This document shows, one piece after another, positions 1 to 8,250 of a DNA stretch of 64,000 bases. Numbering within the stretch: the stretch's first letter is position 1; the number at the start of each line of letters is the position of its first letter. The translations under genes were made by a program, and so were the position numbers. The notes below the pieces were generated by a model, which saw only the letters and a list, made by a program, of their open reading frames with translations, did no database searches and was not told the origin of the DNA. The DNA lies in the NCBI GenBank assembly GCA_050943475.1, contig JBMNPF010000001.1:62001-126000 (forward strand). The letters are read 5' to 3'. Source of the DNA: Metaruminococcus_A sp050943475. Its GTDB lineage: Bacteria; Bacillota; Clostridia; Oscillospirales; Ruminococcaceae.

Positions 1-270
1 ATCCACTTCCTCTGCCTGCGCTTCAATCGACATATTTTTGTGGATAACGCCAATGCCGCCTTCACGGGCAATGGCAATTGCCATTTTGGTTTCGGTAACG
101 GTATCCATCGCCGCGGTGAGCAGCGGGGTGTTCAGCATAATGTCTCTGGCCAGTCTGGAACCCAGTTTAACCTCGCCCGGCAGCACATCGCTTTTGGCGG
201 GAATCAGCAGTACGTCATCAAAGGTAAGCCCCTCTTTGATGAACTTGTTTTCATACCTTGTTTCCAGCAT
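1..270 (-). CDS. guaB: IMP dehydrogenase, N-terminal part (cut by window edge)
   Basis: Only the first 90 codons are in the window; the reading frame is open to base 1. The enzyme oxidises IMP to XMP, the first committed step of GMP synthesis, in the cytosol. Visible family features are the N-terminal strand and loop LTFDDVLLIP, the substrate-side segment TPLLTAAMDTVTE, and GGIGVIHKNMS before the usual CBS-domain insertion, which lies outside. The ATG at 270 is preceded by GAGAGGAT about 8 bases upstream. A consensus-like promoter lies at 320-348. Identification is by the strongly conserved IMPDH N-terminus and is very secure despite truncation. Confidence 0.95.
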   Translation of the reverse strand, partial: MLETRYENKFIKEGLTFDDVLLIPAKSDVLPGEVKLGSRLARDIMLNTPLLTAAMDTVTETKMAIAIAREGGIGVIHKNMSIEAQAEEVD

Positions 271-319
271 GTCCGCACATCCTCTCTTGTTACAGTCACA
301 TCACGATTAAATTTTATCT

Positions 320-348
320 ATTTTATCACTTTCCACAAAGGAATGCAA
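320..348 (-). promoter_or_regulatory. SigA-type promoter of guaB
   Basis: Read on the minus strand: -35 TTGCAT (343-348), 17-base spacer, -10 TAAAAT (320-325). It lies about 50 bases before the guaB start. Inferred from consensus only. Confidence 0.55.
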
Positions 349-469
349 TGGTGAATGTGTAGGAAAATATCGGCATATACAAGCGGAATTTGGTCGCTTT
401 TCGACAGCATCCGCCAAACCCGGCCGCAGTAAGAAAATACGCCTTTTCTCTTTTTCAAAAAACATATGG

Positions 470-498
470 TTGTCCGAAATGAAATTGCATGTTATAGT
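470..498 (+). promoter_or_regulatory. SigA-type promoter of the GNAT gene
   Basis: -35 TTGTCC (470-475), 17-base spacer, -10 TATAGT (493-498), 45 bases before the GNAT start codon. Consensus match only. Confidence 0.5.
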
Positions 499-543
499 GG
501 TAAAAACACCGCGCTGCAATTTTTTGAAAAAGGAGCAATTCCA

Positions 544-1134
544 ATGAAACTGGACACCGTACGGCTTGAGACAAAGCGGCTTATTCTCCGGCCGTTTGTT
601 TTACAGGACGCCGATGCCGTCTTTCAAAATTGGGCGGCGGACCCAGAGGTCACCCGTTTTCTGAGCTGGAAACCGCACCAGACGGTTACGGTTACAAAGG
701 CCGTTATCGCTTCCTGGCAAAAAGACTACCGGGGCTCCGGGCGGTGCCACTGGGGAATTGTTCAGAAAGAAACCGGCGGACTGATTGGAAACATTGCGGT
801 AGTGGAGAGCGGCAGGGATTGGGCCGAGCTTGGTTACTGCCTTGGACGCGCCTGTTGGGGGCAAGGCATTGTGACCGAGGCTGCACGCGCCGTCATTGAT
901 TATCTTTTCTCCGAAACAGCACTTTCATCCATTCGGGCGCGGCATCATCCAGATAACCCGGCGTCCGGTGCGGTGATGCGCAAGGCCGGAATGCGTTTGA
1001 TCAAAATTGAGCCAAACGGCGGGCGGCTGAATACCGGTGAACCGCACGATGCCGCACTTTATTCTCTGGACCGGGAGGAGTGGACAAAAAAGAAGGAAAA
1101 AGCAGTCTGGGATTCTTTCACCTCTCTCTTATAG
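544..1134 (+). CDS. GNAT-family N-acetyltransferase (RimJ/RimL-like)
   Basis: A 196-residue acetyltransferase expected to transfer acetyl from acetyl-CoA to an amine; the substrate cannot be read from sequence. The start LETKRLILRPF followed by DADAVFQNWAADPEVTRFL is the typical beginning of the RimJ/RimL-like Acetyltransf_3 group. The segment ELGYCLGRACWGQGIVTEAARAV holds the acetyl-CoA pyrophosphate loop (G-x-G-I/x-T-E-A), and NPASGAVMRKAGM is the usual late motif. The ATG at 544 was chosen because AAGGAG stands 8 bases upstream; an in-frame upstream ATG at 466 lies within the promoter region. It is monocistronic, followed by a terminator at 1312-1346. Confidence 0.85.
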   Translation: MKLDTVRLETKRLILRPFVLQDADAVFQNWAADPEVTRFLSWKPHQTVTVTKAVIASWQKDYRGSGRCHWGIVQKETGGLIGNIAVVESGRDWAELGYCLGRACWGQGIVTEAARAVIDYLFSETALSSIRARHHPDNPASGAVMRKAGMRLIKIEPNGGRLNTGEPHDAALYSLDREEWTKKKEKAVWDSFTSLL

Positions 1135-1311
1135 AACGATGGCTTCGGTTCGGGCCTCTTAAATTAGATGCTATGGACCGCCGCTCCCCTTGTTCCGATC
1201 CTTTGCATCACTCTCTCCCGGAAACAGTGGACCCCATATGAGAATTTGAGACTCCCATAACCAACCTCCCTGTCCGCGCAGACAGGCTTGACCGCCTTGC
1301 TGAAAAACACA

Positions 1312-1346
1312 ACCCCCGGACGCTTAATAAGCGCCCGGGGGTTTTT
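1312..1346. terminator. Bidirectional rho-independent terminator
   Basis: GC-rich stem CCCCCGG..GCTT / AAGC..CCGGGGG with a T-run on the plus side and an A-run upstream, between the convergent GNAT and ThuA-like genes. The rest of the 1135-1368 gap shows no gene. Confidence 0.8.
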
Positions 1347-1368
1347 CCAGCGAACCTGTTGAAAACAC

Positions 1369-2007
1369 TCAGGATTCCACCCAATTCATGGCATTCTTCA
1401 CCAATTTTACAAACGGCTCACAGGTCAAATTAGGTGTTGAATGCCCTGGGGTAATGCAGCAAATCTTTCCAGCGCCATAGGTATGTACCCATGCTCCCGG
1501 CTGTCTTCCATTTACAGATGCTGTTTCTGCAATGATTGTTGTGTCTGCTCCCGGAAGCATCTCCATTACATAATGTTCATCCTTTTCAGGGAACTCGAAT
1601 TCACCGACGCCTTCCAACACCGGATGCGGCATAACCGGAAGAAATGTCACTTTGCACTGCTCCGGATGGGTGATAAAGGTGCTCCTGATACCATCGTTTA
1701 ATATCTTATGATCGCTTGGTAAATCGGTAAGGGCCGCATGCAATAACACCGCTCCCATACCATGTTTCACATCACTCAAAAATTTTGCGGTCCATTCATC
1801 ATCACACCATACAGGCGTTGGAATCTGATCATTCTCAATCGGATCCTTAAAGGAAAGAAACAGGTCATACTGAGCATTCAAATATTCTTTTGGATTACGG
1901 GTGAATGTAATATCAAGATGTTCAGAAGCCAAAAGCTGAACCAATGGTTCAATCGAATCCTCGTGATGCCAATAATCATGCGCTAATAGAAACAGCTGCT
2001 TTTTCAT
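1369..2007 (-). CDS. ThuA-like domain protein
   Basis: A 212-residue cytosolic protein with a class I glutamine-amidotransferase-like fold of the ThuA (trehalose utilisation) family. Matching segments are LFLLAHDYWHH at the N-terminus, the central GMGAVLLHAAL (where true amidotransferases carry the nucleophile elbow) and the C-terminal AWVHTYGAGKICCITPGHST, closely like the ThuA ending G-x-G-[KR]-V-x-x-x-x-x-G-H. Known ThuA members are linked to sugar use, but no enzyme activity can be assigned here. A small inverted repeat (AACGAT/ATCGTT, 2034-2052) lies just upstream and might be an operator. No neighbouring sugar genes support a pathway. Confidence 0.75.
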   Translation of the reverse strand: MKKQLFLLAHDYWHHEDSIEPLVQLLASEHLDITFTRNPKEYLNAQYDLFLSFKDPIENDQIPTPVWCDDEWTAKFLSDVKHGMGAVLLHAALTDLPSDHKILNDGIRSTFITHPEQCKVTFLPVMPHPVLEGVGEFEFPEKDEHYVMEMLPGADTTIIAETASVNGRQPGAWVHTYGAGKICCITPGHSTPNLTCEPFVKLVKNAMNWVES

Positions 2008-2092
2008 AATATAGGTTCTTCTCTCTTTTTACGAACGATCATTCCAATCGTTTCTCTATAAAATCATGCCATATTGGTACGGCCTGCAAGCA

Positions 2093-2128
2093 GGGGCATC
2101 CTGATTTATAACGCAAGCAGGATGCCCC
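2093..2128 (-). terminator. Stem-loop after the aldo/keto reductase gene
   Basis: Perfect 11-bp stem GGGGCATCCTG / CAGGATGCCCC with a 14-base loop between the ThuA-like start and the aldo/keto reductase stop. It lacks a clear T-tract on the minus strand, so termination efficiency is uncertain. Confidence 0.5.
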
Positions 2129-2161
2129 AACTTTATTTTCGCACAGCGGGTCTCTAAACCG

Positions 2162-3121
2162 TTACTTTGCAGCAAAAAATTCCGCCGCTTTGTCAATTTT
2201 CGCCTTTTCCTCTGCGGTCAGCTCCCAGGAACCGGCAGCCGCGTTCATCCGCACCTGTTCCGGCGTTTTAGCGCCGACCAGCGCGACCGTCATGCTTGGG
2301 TTTGCGAGCACCCAGTTGATAGCGGCGTGCACCGTAGGAACGCCGCGCGCCTCAGCGACCTCGCGGAGGACCTCCACCAGCGCAGCGGTGTGCGGCCAGT
2401 TCTCCTCCGAGAAAATTGTTTTATAAAATCCATCCCCGTTTCTGGTATCACCAACCGGGAAGATCGGGCGTTCCTTGTACTTGCCGGTCAGCGCACCTGC
2501 GCCGATGGAGCCGTAAGAAAGGACGCCGATGTTGTTTTTCAGGCAGTAGTCCTCCAGTTCGGTTTCAAATCCGCGATCCAGCAGCGAATACGGCGGCTGA
2601 AGCGAAGAAATCTTGCAGTACTGGTTGGCCTCATCCATCTGCTCCGGCGAGAAATTGGAAACGCCGACGACCCGGATCTTGCCTTCCTGCCGCATTTTTT
2701 CGATCTCGGTAAAGGTTTCTTCAAACGAGGCGTTGGGGCAGGGCCAATGGCACTGGAACAGGTCAATATAGTCGGTATTGAGATGGCGCAGGCTGTCCTC
2801 CAGCCCTTTGCGGAGTGCAGCTACCGAACCATCCCGGCGGTAACCCCCTACCGGATACTTGTAGCTGCCAAATTTGGTTGCAACAATAATTTTGGAGCGA
2901 TCCAGCTGCTTGACCGCACGGCCGACAACCTCCTCCGCGTGACCGGATCCATAAGGCTGCGCTGTATCGATGAGGTTGATGCCCGCGTCAACAGCGGCGA
3001 GGATGGTCGCAACCGACACATCGTCGTCCACCTTGCCGTAGGAATCCCCGCCCATTGCCCAGGTGCCGAGGCCGATGACCGAACAGTTTAAATCGCTGTT
3101 TCCAAGTTTGCGGTAAATCAT
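2162..3121 (-). CDS. Aldo/keto reductase
   Basis: A 319-residue NAD(P)H-dependent oxidoreductase of the AKR superfamily, reducing aldehydes or ketones; substrate unknown. The catalytic tetrad is visible: Asp and Tyr in INLIDTAQPYGSGHAE, Lys in IVATKFGSY and His in LFQCHWP. The cofactor-phosphate region LVGAKTPEQV.MNAAA is near the C-terminus. The start at 3121 (MIYRKLGNSDL) was chosen because AGGAGG stands 7 bases upstream and AKRs usually begin with this strand; the frame is open further upstream to 3259 but that extension is not AKR-like. It overlaps no neighbour and is followed by the stem-loop at 2093-2128. Confidence 0.92.
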   Translation of the reverse strand: MIYRKLGNSDLNCSVIGLGTWAMGGDSYGKVDDDVSVATILAAVDAGINLIDTAQPYGSGHAEEVVGRAVKQLDRSKIIVATKFGSYKYPVGGYRRDGSVAALRKGLEDSLRHLNTDYIDLFQCHWPCPNASFEETFTEIEKMRQEGKIRVVGVSNFSPEQMDEANQYCKISSLQPPYSLLDRGFETELEDYCLKNNIGVLSYGSIGAGALTGKYKERPIFPVGDTRNGDGFYKTIFSEENWPHTAALVEVLREVAEARGVPTVHAAINWVLANPSMTVALVGAKTPEQVRMNAAAGSWELTAEEKAKIDKAAEFFAAK

Positions 3122-3243
3122 AAGAAATCCTCCTGTGATGTTTTGTTTGGTTGATATTCGGTGATTTGCCTGTATGGATTCATTATAACGCTTCGGTTTG
3201 GCTTTGTCTATAAGCCTTGTCTGATTCCGGCTTTTTCCCTGGG

Positions 3244-3972
3244 TCAGCGAATTTCGCACTCAAAGCAGATGCCGCCGTCCGGTTTAACGCCGCGTACCAC
3301 GGTGGAATCCTCTGCTTCACACTCCAAGAGGCTGAGCGTATCCCCGGGCAGCGCTTCCGAAATATAGTTGATGCGGAAATCCCGAATTTCCCCCGCCGCA
3401 ACCGCAAAGGGCAGCGCATCCAACGCCATTTCAGCGTAGACCGCATTGTACACATGGCGGTTGTTATCCAGGTCGGAGAAACGCACCGGGCGTTCCATCA
3501 AAGGATGAGTTGCCGCTTTTCGCGCAAGCCGTTCCACCGGAAGAACGTCGGGTATTCGATCCGGATGCAGGTCCATTTCAAAATGGCCGCTGTCCGGCCG
3601 CAGGATGCGCCGGGTTTCCGGATTTGCGAGCAGCCATTCGCTGTCTGCCGAGAGAACAAGCGCACCGGAGGGATCATAGGCTTCAAAGGAGCGGTAAAAA
3701 CGCGCCCCCTTGGTGCCGCGCTCCCAGGTGACATAGGTCAGCGTCTCATTGCCGCGGGGACGGCGATGAAAACGAATGCTCTCCCCGGAAAGCAGGAACA
3801 CCATCCCCTGTTTCCAGAGCAGTTCGTGCCCGTAGCCCCTGGCGTCGTAGTCCAGTTCGGCAATATCCGCCAGTGCGCGCAGCACCGCGGCAATTTTAAC
3901 ATTGCCGTTATAATCACAGTCATAAAAGCGGATGTTGTATTCCTTTTCAAAGCCAAACGGCAGGATGGACAT
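3244..3972 (-). CDS. Acyl-ACP thioesterase (FatA-like)
   Basis: A 242-residue cytosolic thioesterase expected to release free fatty acids from acyl-ACP. It carries two hotdog domains: the first begins with YNIRFYDCDYNGNVKIAAVLRAL and the second, from about residue 145, contains VRFSDLDNNRHVYNAVYAEMALD, where the DxDxNxHVxN pattern holds the catalytic Asn and His of the PF01643 family. Length fits bacterial members, which resemble plant FatA/FatB. AAAGGAGG lies 7 bases before the ATG. It may set free fatty acid output or membrane composition; no fatty-acid genes are adjacent. Confidence 0.88.
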   Translation of the reverse strand: MSILPFGFEKEYNIRFYDCDYNGNVKIAAVLRALADIAELDYDARGYGHELLWKQGMVFLLSGESIRFHRRPRGNETLTYVTWERGTKGARFYRSFEAYDPSGALVLSADSEWLLANPETRRILRPDSGHFEMDLHPDRIPDVLPVERLARKAATHPLMERPVRFSDLDNNRHVYNAVYAEMALDALPFAVAAGEIRDFRINYISEALPGDTLSLLECEAEDSTVVRGVKPDGGICFECEIR

Positions 3973-4148
3973 GGGAAAGACCTCCTTTGAAGTTCAAAAC
4001 AGGCGGAGCTATGGTTCTTTCGAGACGATTTGGCAGAAGCGGAGAGCAGGAGAGCAGCATTCCACGGGCTTGCGTGAAAATGGAACCTCACCCCTGTTTC
4101 TATACCAAACGGACGCATTGTTCAGCCTGTTTTTCGGTTACGAGCAAG

Positions 4149-4173
4149 CGGGTGGGAAACTCCCACCCGCTAT
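4149..4173. terminator. Stem-loop downstream of serS
   Basis: Perfect GCGGGTGGGA / TCCCACCCGC stem between serS and the thioesterase gene. On the minus strand it follows the serS stop closely with only a weak T-rich tail, while the plus strand has TTTTTT a few bases later. Most probably the serS terminator. Confidence 0.6.
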
Positions 4174-4181
4174 CTGCTTTT

Positions 4182-5459
4182 TTATTTGATTAAATCACAG
4201 CGCATATAAGGGCGAAGCGCTTCCGGCACCCGGATGGTACCGTCCTCATTGAGGTTGTTTTCGAGGTAAGCGATGAGCATACGCGGCGGTGCGACCACCG
4301 TGTTGTTGAGGGTATGGGCAAAATATTTGCTCTTATCCTTCCCTTTGATGCGGATGCCGAGCCGTCTTGCCTGCGCGTCGCCGAGGTTGGAGCAGCTCCC
4401 GACCTCAAAATACTTCTTCTGCCGGGGCGACCAGGCTTCAACGTCAATGCTCTTGACCTTCAAATCCGCAAGGTCGCCGGAACAGCATTCCAGCGAACGG
4501 ACCGGAATATCCAGCGAGCGGAAAAATTCCACCGTGTAGTGGTAGAGCTTTTCAAACCACTCCATGCTCTCCTCCGGTTTACAGACCACAATCATTTCCT
4601 GCTTTTCAAACTGGTGGATGCGGTAAACGCCGCGCTCCTCAATGCCGTGCGCGCCGACCTCCTTGCGGAAGCAGGGCGAATAGCTGGTGAGGGTTTTCGG
4701 GAGTTCGGCTTCATCCAGCATGGTGTCGATGAATTTTCCGATCATCGAATGTTCGCTGGTGCCAATGAGGTAGAGGTCCTCCCCCTCGATTTTATACATC
4801 ATATTCTCCATTTCGGAGAAGCTCATGACGCCGTCCACCACACTGCTGCGGATCATGTAAGGCGGGATGTAATAGGTAAAGCCGCGGTCGACCATAAAGT
4901 CTCTTGCATAGGCAAGGATTGCGGAATGCAGCAGCGCAATGGGGCCGCAAAGATAATAAAAGCCGTTGCCGCTGGTCTTGCGGGCGCTGTCGAGGTCGAT
5001 TCCATGCACCTTTTCCATAATATCCACGTGGTAAGGCACCTCAAAATCCGGTACAACCGGCTCGCCAAAACGCTCCAGTTCGACATTTTCGCTGTCATCC
5101 TTGCCAATGGGCACCGACGGATCGATGATGTTGGGGATAACAAGCATCCGCTTGCGGATTTCAGCGGTGAGCTCGTCCTCTTTGGCCTCCAACGCGGCAA
5201 GCTCCTCCGCCATAGCGCTGACCTGGCTTTTGGCGGTCTCTGCTTCCTCTTTTTTGCCCTGCGCCATCAGCTTGCCAATCTCTTTGCTGATGGAATTGCG
5301 CTGGCTCCGAAGATAGTCGCAACGGGTTTTGGATTCACGGAATTCACGGTCAAGCGCAATGACCTCATCGACCAGCGGGAGTTTGTCCTCCTGGAATTTT
5401 TTGCGGATATTTTCCTTGACCGTTTCCGGTTCGTTGCGCAGGAATTTAATGTCCAGCAT
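4182..5459 (-). CDS. serS: Seryl-tRNA synthetase
   Basis: A 425-residue class II synthetase that charges tRNA-Ser (and tRNA-Sec where present). The N-terminal 100 residues form the coiled-coil arm that holds the tRNA long variable arm. Motif 2 is visible in FRKEVGAHGIEERGVYRIHQF, with serine-binding residues in TSEH and EVGSCSNLGDAQARR. Motif 3 reads NTVVAPPRMLIAYLENN rather than the common GLAVGRTLVAILEN, but keeps the key Arg. No T-box leader is visible; the gene follows parB by 14 bases and probably shares its transcript. Length is normal for SerS. Confidence 0.97.
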   Translation of the reverse strand: MLDIKFLRNEPETVKENIRKKFQEDKLPLVDEVIALDREFRESKTRCDYLRSQRNSISKEIGKLMAQGKKEEAETAKSQVSAMAEELAALEAKEDELTAEIRKRMLVIPNIIDPSVPIGKDDSENVELERFGEPVVPDFEVPYHVDIMEKVHGIDLDSARKTSGNGFYYLCGPIALLHSAILAYARDFMVDRGFTYYIPPYMIRSSVVDGVMSFSEMENMMYKIEGEDLYLIGTSEHSMIGKFIDTMLDEAELPKTLTSYSPCFRKEVGAHGIEERGVYRIHQFEKQEMIVVCKPEESMEWFEKLYHYTVEFFRSLDIPVRSLECCSGDLADLKVKSIDVEAWSPRQKKYFEVGSCSNLGDAQARRLGIRIKGKDKSKYFAHTLNNTVVAPPRMLIAYLENNLNEDGTIRVPEALRPYMRCDLIK

Positions 5460-5473
5460 GTTCTTCTTCTCCT

Positions 5474-6352
5474 TTATTCGTTTCCGGCAAGGCGGGCGGC
5501 GAGATCGCGCAGCTCTTCCCTGCTGTAAAATTCAATTTGAAGGGTGCCTTTCTCCCCTTCGGATGCAATTTTCACCTTGCGGTGCAGTGCCTCCTTGAGG
5601 GCAAGCTCCATTTCGTCGTAATAACTGTCCCGCGAAAAGGGATTTTGCGCTGCGCGGGATTCTCCGGCCGTTTTAGAACCTGTTTTTGCGGTTTTGGCCC
5701 GCTTTTCCAGCTCCCGGACCGAAAGGCCCTTGTCCACCGCAAGACGTGCGGTTTCCACCATCTGGGCCTTATCCTCCAGGGCGAGCAAAGCGCGCGCATG
5801 CCCGGCGGAAAGCGAGCCGCTCTCCAGCAGCGGGCGGACTTCCTCCGGAAGCCCGATGAGCCGCAGCGCGTTGGCAACCGCCGAGCGGGATTTTCCCACC
5901 CGCTTGGCGACCTGCTCCTGGGTAAAGCCATAGGCGTCCATTAATTCCTGATAGCCGAGCGCCTCTTCAATGGGGTTTAAATCCTCTCTCTGGAGGTTTT
6001 CGATGAGCGCAATCTCCATGGTCTCCTGTTCGGAGAGGTCTTTGACCACAACCGGAACCTCGGTGAGGCCGGCCATCCGGGCGGCGCGCCAGCGGCGCTC
6101 CCCGGCGACGAGCTGGTACCCCCCACCTGCAAGCGGGCGCACAAGCAGCGGCTGAATGACCCCGTGCGTGCGGATGGACTCCGCAAGCTGGGTCAGCGCT
6201 TCTTCCTCAAACCGCTTACGCGGCTGCTCCCGGTTCGGCTCAATTTCCCCAATCTTCAGGGTAACGGCGCCTTGGGTTTCATCGGTATTATTATCCGCAA
6301 ACAGGGCTTCTAAACCCTTGCCGAGCCCACGCTGTTTTGCCAATGGATTCAC
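5474..6352 (-). CDS. parB: Chromosome-partitioning protein ParB (Spo0J)
   Basis: A 292-residue CTPase and DNA-binding clamp that loads at parS and recruits SMC to the origin. The start RGLGKGLEALF is the N-terminal stretch that contacts ParA. GEIEPNREQPRKRF and LVRPLAGGGYQLVAGERRWRAA contain the C and GxRR-type CTP-binding motifs (GERRWRA), ENLQREDLNPIEEA is the catalytic box, and the helix-turn-helix lies around FTQEQVAKRVGKSRSAVANALRL. The C-terminal dimerisation domain follows a charged linker. Its ATG overlaps the parA stop by 4 bases, indicating translational coupling. Perfect parS sites are at 7233 and 9350. Confidence 0.96.
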   Translation of the reverse strand: MNPLAKQRGLGKGLEALFADNNTDETQGAVTLKIGEIEPNREQPRKRFEEEALTQLAESIRTHGVIQPLLVRPLAGGGYQLVAGERRWRAARMAGLTEVPVVVKDLSEQETMEIALIENLQREDLNPIEEALGYQELMDAYGFTQEQVAKRVGKSRSAVANALRLIGLPEEVRPLLESGSLSAGHARALLALEDKAQMVETARLAVDKGLSVRELEKRAKTAKTGSKTAGESRAAQNPFSRDSYYDEMELALKEALHRKVKIASEGEKGTLQIEFYSREELRDLAARLAGNE

Positions 6353-7116
6353 CTCTTGTTTTTCTTTAAAAATTCCTTTGCAAGGTCGTCATACGCCTTG
6401 GTGCCCTTGGAGCCCTTGTCGTAATACAGCACCGGCTGACCAAAGCTGGGCGCCTCGGAGAGGCGGACATTGCGCGGGATAACCGTTTTATAAACCTTTT
6501 GCGGGAAGAACTTTTTGACCTCGTCCACAACCTGAAGGGTCAAATTCAGCCTTCCCTGGTACATGGTGAGTAGCACGCCCTCTATATCCAGCATGTTGTT
6601 GTAGAGCCGTTTGACCTGCCGCACCGTTGCCATCAGCTGGGAGAGCCCCTCCAGCGCATAATATTCACATTGGATGGGGACGAGCAGCGTATCGCTCCCG
6701 GTAAGGGCGTTAATGGTGATTAAGCCAAGCGAAGGCGGGCAGTCTACAAAGATGTAGTCGTAGTTCGTTTTGATTGGGGCGACCGCCTTTTTAAAGCGGT
6801 AAGCGCGGTCCGCCATTTCCACCAGCTCAACCTCCGCGCCGGCAAGCTCCATGCTCGCCGGGATGATATCCACCCCTTTGAACTTGGTCTTGCGGATGCA
6901 TTCCTCCGCTTTGGCTCCGCCTATGAGCATATCGTAGGAAGAGAGGGCGCCGTCGCGCTTGCTCACACCAAAACCGCTGGTGGCGTTTCCCTGCGGATCA
7001 ATATCCACAAGCAGTACTTTTTTCTTGTGCGCGCCAATGGCCGCCGCGAGGTTGACCGCACTGGTGGTCTTGCCCACGCCGCCTTTTTGATTTGCAATTG
7101 CAACTACTTTGCCCAT
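6349..7116 (-). CDS. parA: Chromosome-partitioning ATPase ParA (Soj)
   Basis: A 255-residue ParA/MinD-type ATPase that, with ParB, drives origin segregation and in Bacillus also modulates DnaA. The deviant Walker A box with its signature lysine is KGGVGKTT (residues 10-17), the A' box is VDIDPQGNAT and the Walker B region is YIFVDCPPSLGLIT. The start at 7116 (MGKVVAIANQKGG) follows GGGAGAGG by 5 bases and is the normal start of the family; a longer upstream frame up to 7218 is not conserved-looking. ParB follows with a 4-base overlap, giving a parAB operon. Confidence 0.97.
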   Translation of the reverse strand: MGKVVAIANQKGGVGKTTSAVNLAAAIGAHKKKVLLVDIDPQGNATSGFGVSKRDGALSSYDMLIGGAKAEECIRKTKFKGVDIIPASMELAGAEVELVEMADRAYRFKKAVAPIKTNYDYIFVDCPPSLGLITINALTGSDTLLVPIQCEYYALEGLSQLMATVRQVKRLYNNMLDIEGVLLTMYQGRLNLTLQVVDEVKKFFPQKVYKTVIPRNVRLSEAPSFGQPVLYYDKGSKGTKAYDDLAKEFLKKNKR

Positions 7117-7220
7117 GAAACCTCTCCCAAATCCTCTGCTGGTCCAAATAAAGGAACCTCTGTCCCTGTCTTTGTTATTATAGCATAAGGAAAGCGGAAA
7201 AGAAAGACAAAATGACACAA

Positions 7221-7261
7221 AAAGGCGGCAACTGTTTCACGTGAAACAATTACCGCCTTTT
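7221..7261 (-). terminator. Terminator of noc containing a parS site
   Basis: On the minus strand AAAGGCGGTAA ... TTGCCGCCTTTTTG forms a stem followed by a T-run, just after the noc stop. Its loop region is the 16-base parS palindrome at 7233-7248, itself able to extend the hairpin. Confidence 0.8.
7233..7248. other. parS centromere site
   Basis: TGTTTCACGTGAAACA is a perfect 16-bp palindrome identical to the established Bacillus parS core bound by ParB/Spo0J. It lies between parA and noc, inside the noc terminator. Confidence 0.95.
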
Positions 7262-7288
7262 CAGGGGAATATATATGGAAGGGGTTGG

Positions 7289-8083
7289 CTAGGTTTTGGG
7301 GATGCGGACAATGTACTCAATGTACGCGCCTTCATCCTTTTTTTCGCTCTCCGCGGGAATGCCCGCGCTTTTCATCACTGCAAGCGCCTTGTTAATGGTG
7401 TTGAGAAAGATGCGGACGTCCTTTACCACCGGGATCCGCATCTTTGGCGGATGGTTTTCCAAGACTGCATCAATAAACTTTTCCGTTTGGCTGACGTTAT
7501 AGCCGCGCGCAACGACCTCTTCGATGACATTGGCCCGTTTGACGTCATCGCTGATTTTTAACAGGGCGCGGGCATGGCGTTCGGTGAGCCCGCCCTCCAG
7601 AATCCGCTGCTGCTGTTCCTTGGGAATACGGGTAAGCCGGATCTTATTGGCAATGGTGGACTGCGCCATTGACAGGCGCAGAGCCGCTTCCTCCTGGGTG
7701 ACGTTCCACTCCACAATTGCGGAAACAAGGGCGGTTGCCTGTTCAAAAAAGTTCAAATCCTCCCGCTGGAGGTTTTCCAACAGAGCAAGGACGGCAGAGT
7801 CCTTTTCATCGGTTTGCAAAATAATGGCGGGAACCTGTGAAAGCCCCGCAATCCGGGCGGCGCGCAGGCGGCGCTCCCCTGCAATGAGTTCATACCGTCC
7901 GTTGCGGTTTTTGCGAACCGTCAGCGGCTGCAAAATACCATTCTGGCGGATACTCTCCGCCAGGCTGTTTAAGGCCGAACGGTCAAATGTGGTGCGCGGC
8001 TGTGCGGGATTTGGTTCAATTTCCGCTGCGGGCAGCAAAACGACCCGGTTGATGGTTTTTTCTTTTTGAAAGATGCTGGACAT
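7289..8083 (-). CDS. noc: ParB-family protein, probably nucleoid occlusion protein Noc
   Basis: A 264-residue paralogue of ParB. It has the same ParB-N fold and CTP box (ELIAGERRLRAARIAG), ENLQREDLNFFEQA, and a helix-turn-helix in VTQEEAALRLSMAQSTIANKIRL. The position next to rsmG and upstream of parAB is where Firmicutes carry noc, whose product binds NBS sites and membrane to block division over the nucleoid. It does not begin with the amphipathic membrane helix expected for Bacillus Noc in an obvious way (MSSIFQKEKTINRVV may supply it). The start at 8083 has GGAGG 6 bases upstream. A generic ParB paralogue is the alternative. Confidence 0.8.
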   Translation of the reverse strand: MSSIFQKEKTINRVVLLPAAEIEPNPAQPRTTFDRSALNSLAESIRQNGILQPLTVRKNRNGRYELIAGERRLRAARIAGLSQVPAIILQTDEKDSAVLALLENLQREDLNFFEQATALVSAIVEWNVTQEEAALRLSMAQSTIANKIRLTRIPKEQQQRILEGGLTERHARALLKISDDVKRANVIEEVVARGYNVSQTEKFIDAVLENHPPKMRIPVVKDVRIFLNTINKALAVMKSAGIPAESEKKDEGAYIEYIVRIPKT

Positions 8084-8250
8084 GTTGAACCTCCGCTGTT
8101 TTTGTTTCCACCGTTCCTGTGATTTTCCAGCCCGTCCAAAAGACAGGCAGAAGACCTCCTGAAAACAGAATACCATATGAGGCGTCAAATTTCCAGTTTT
8201 TTCCATCGTGCAAAACAACAAAAAAACGGGCAGGTTCGACACCTGTCCGT

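Noticed and set aside
39..47. Perfect DnaA box TGTGGATAA inside guaB
   Set aside because: Single copy in a conserved coding stretch (V-I-H-K), more than 16 kb from the origin; most likely chance.
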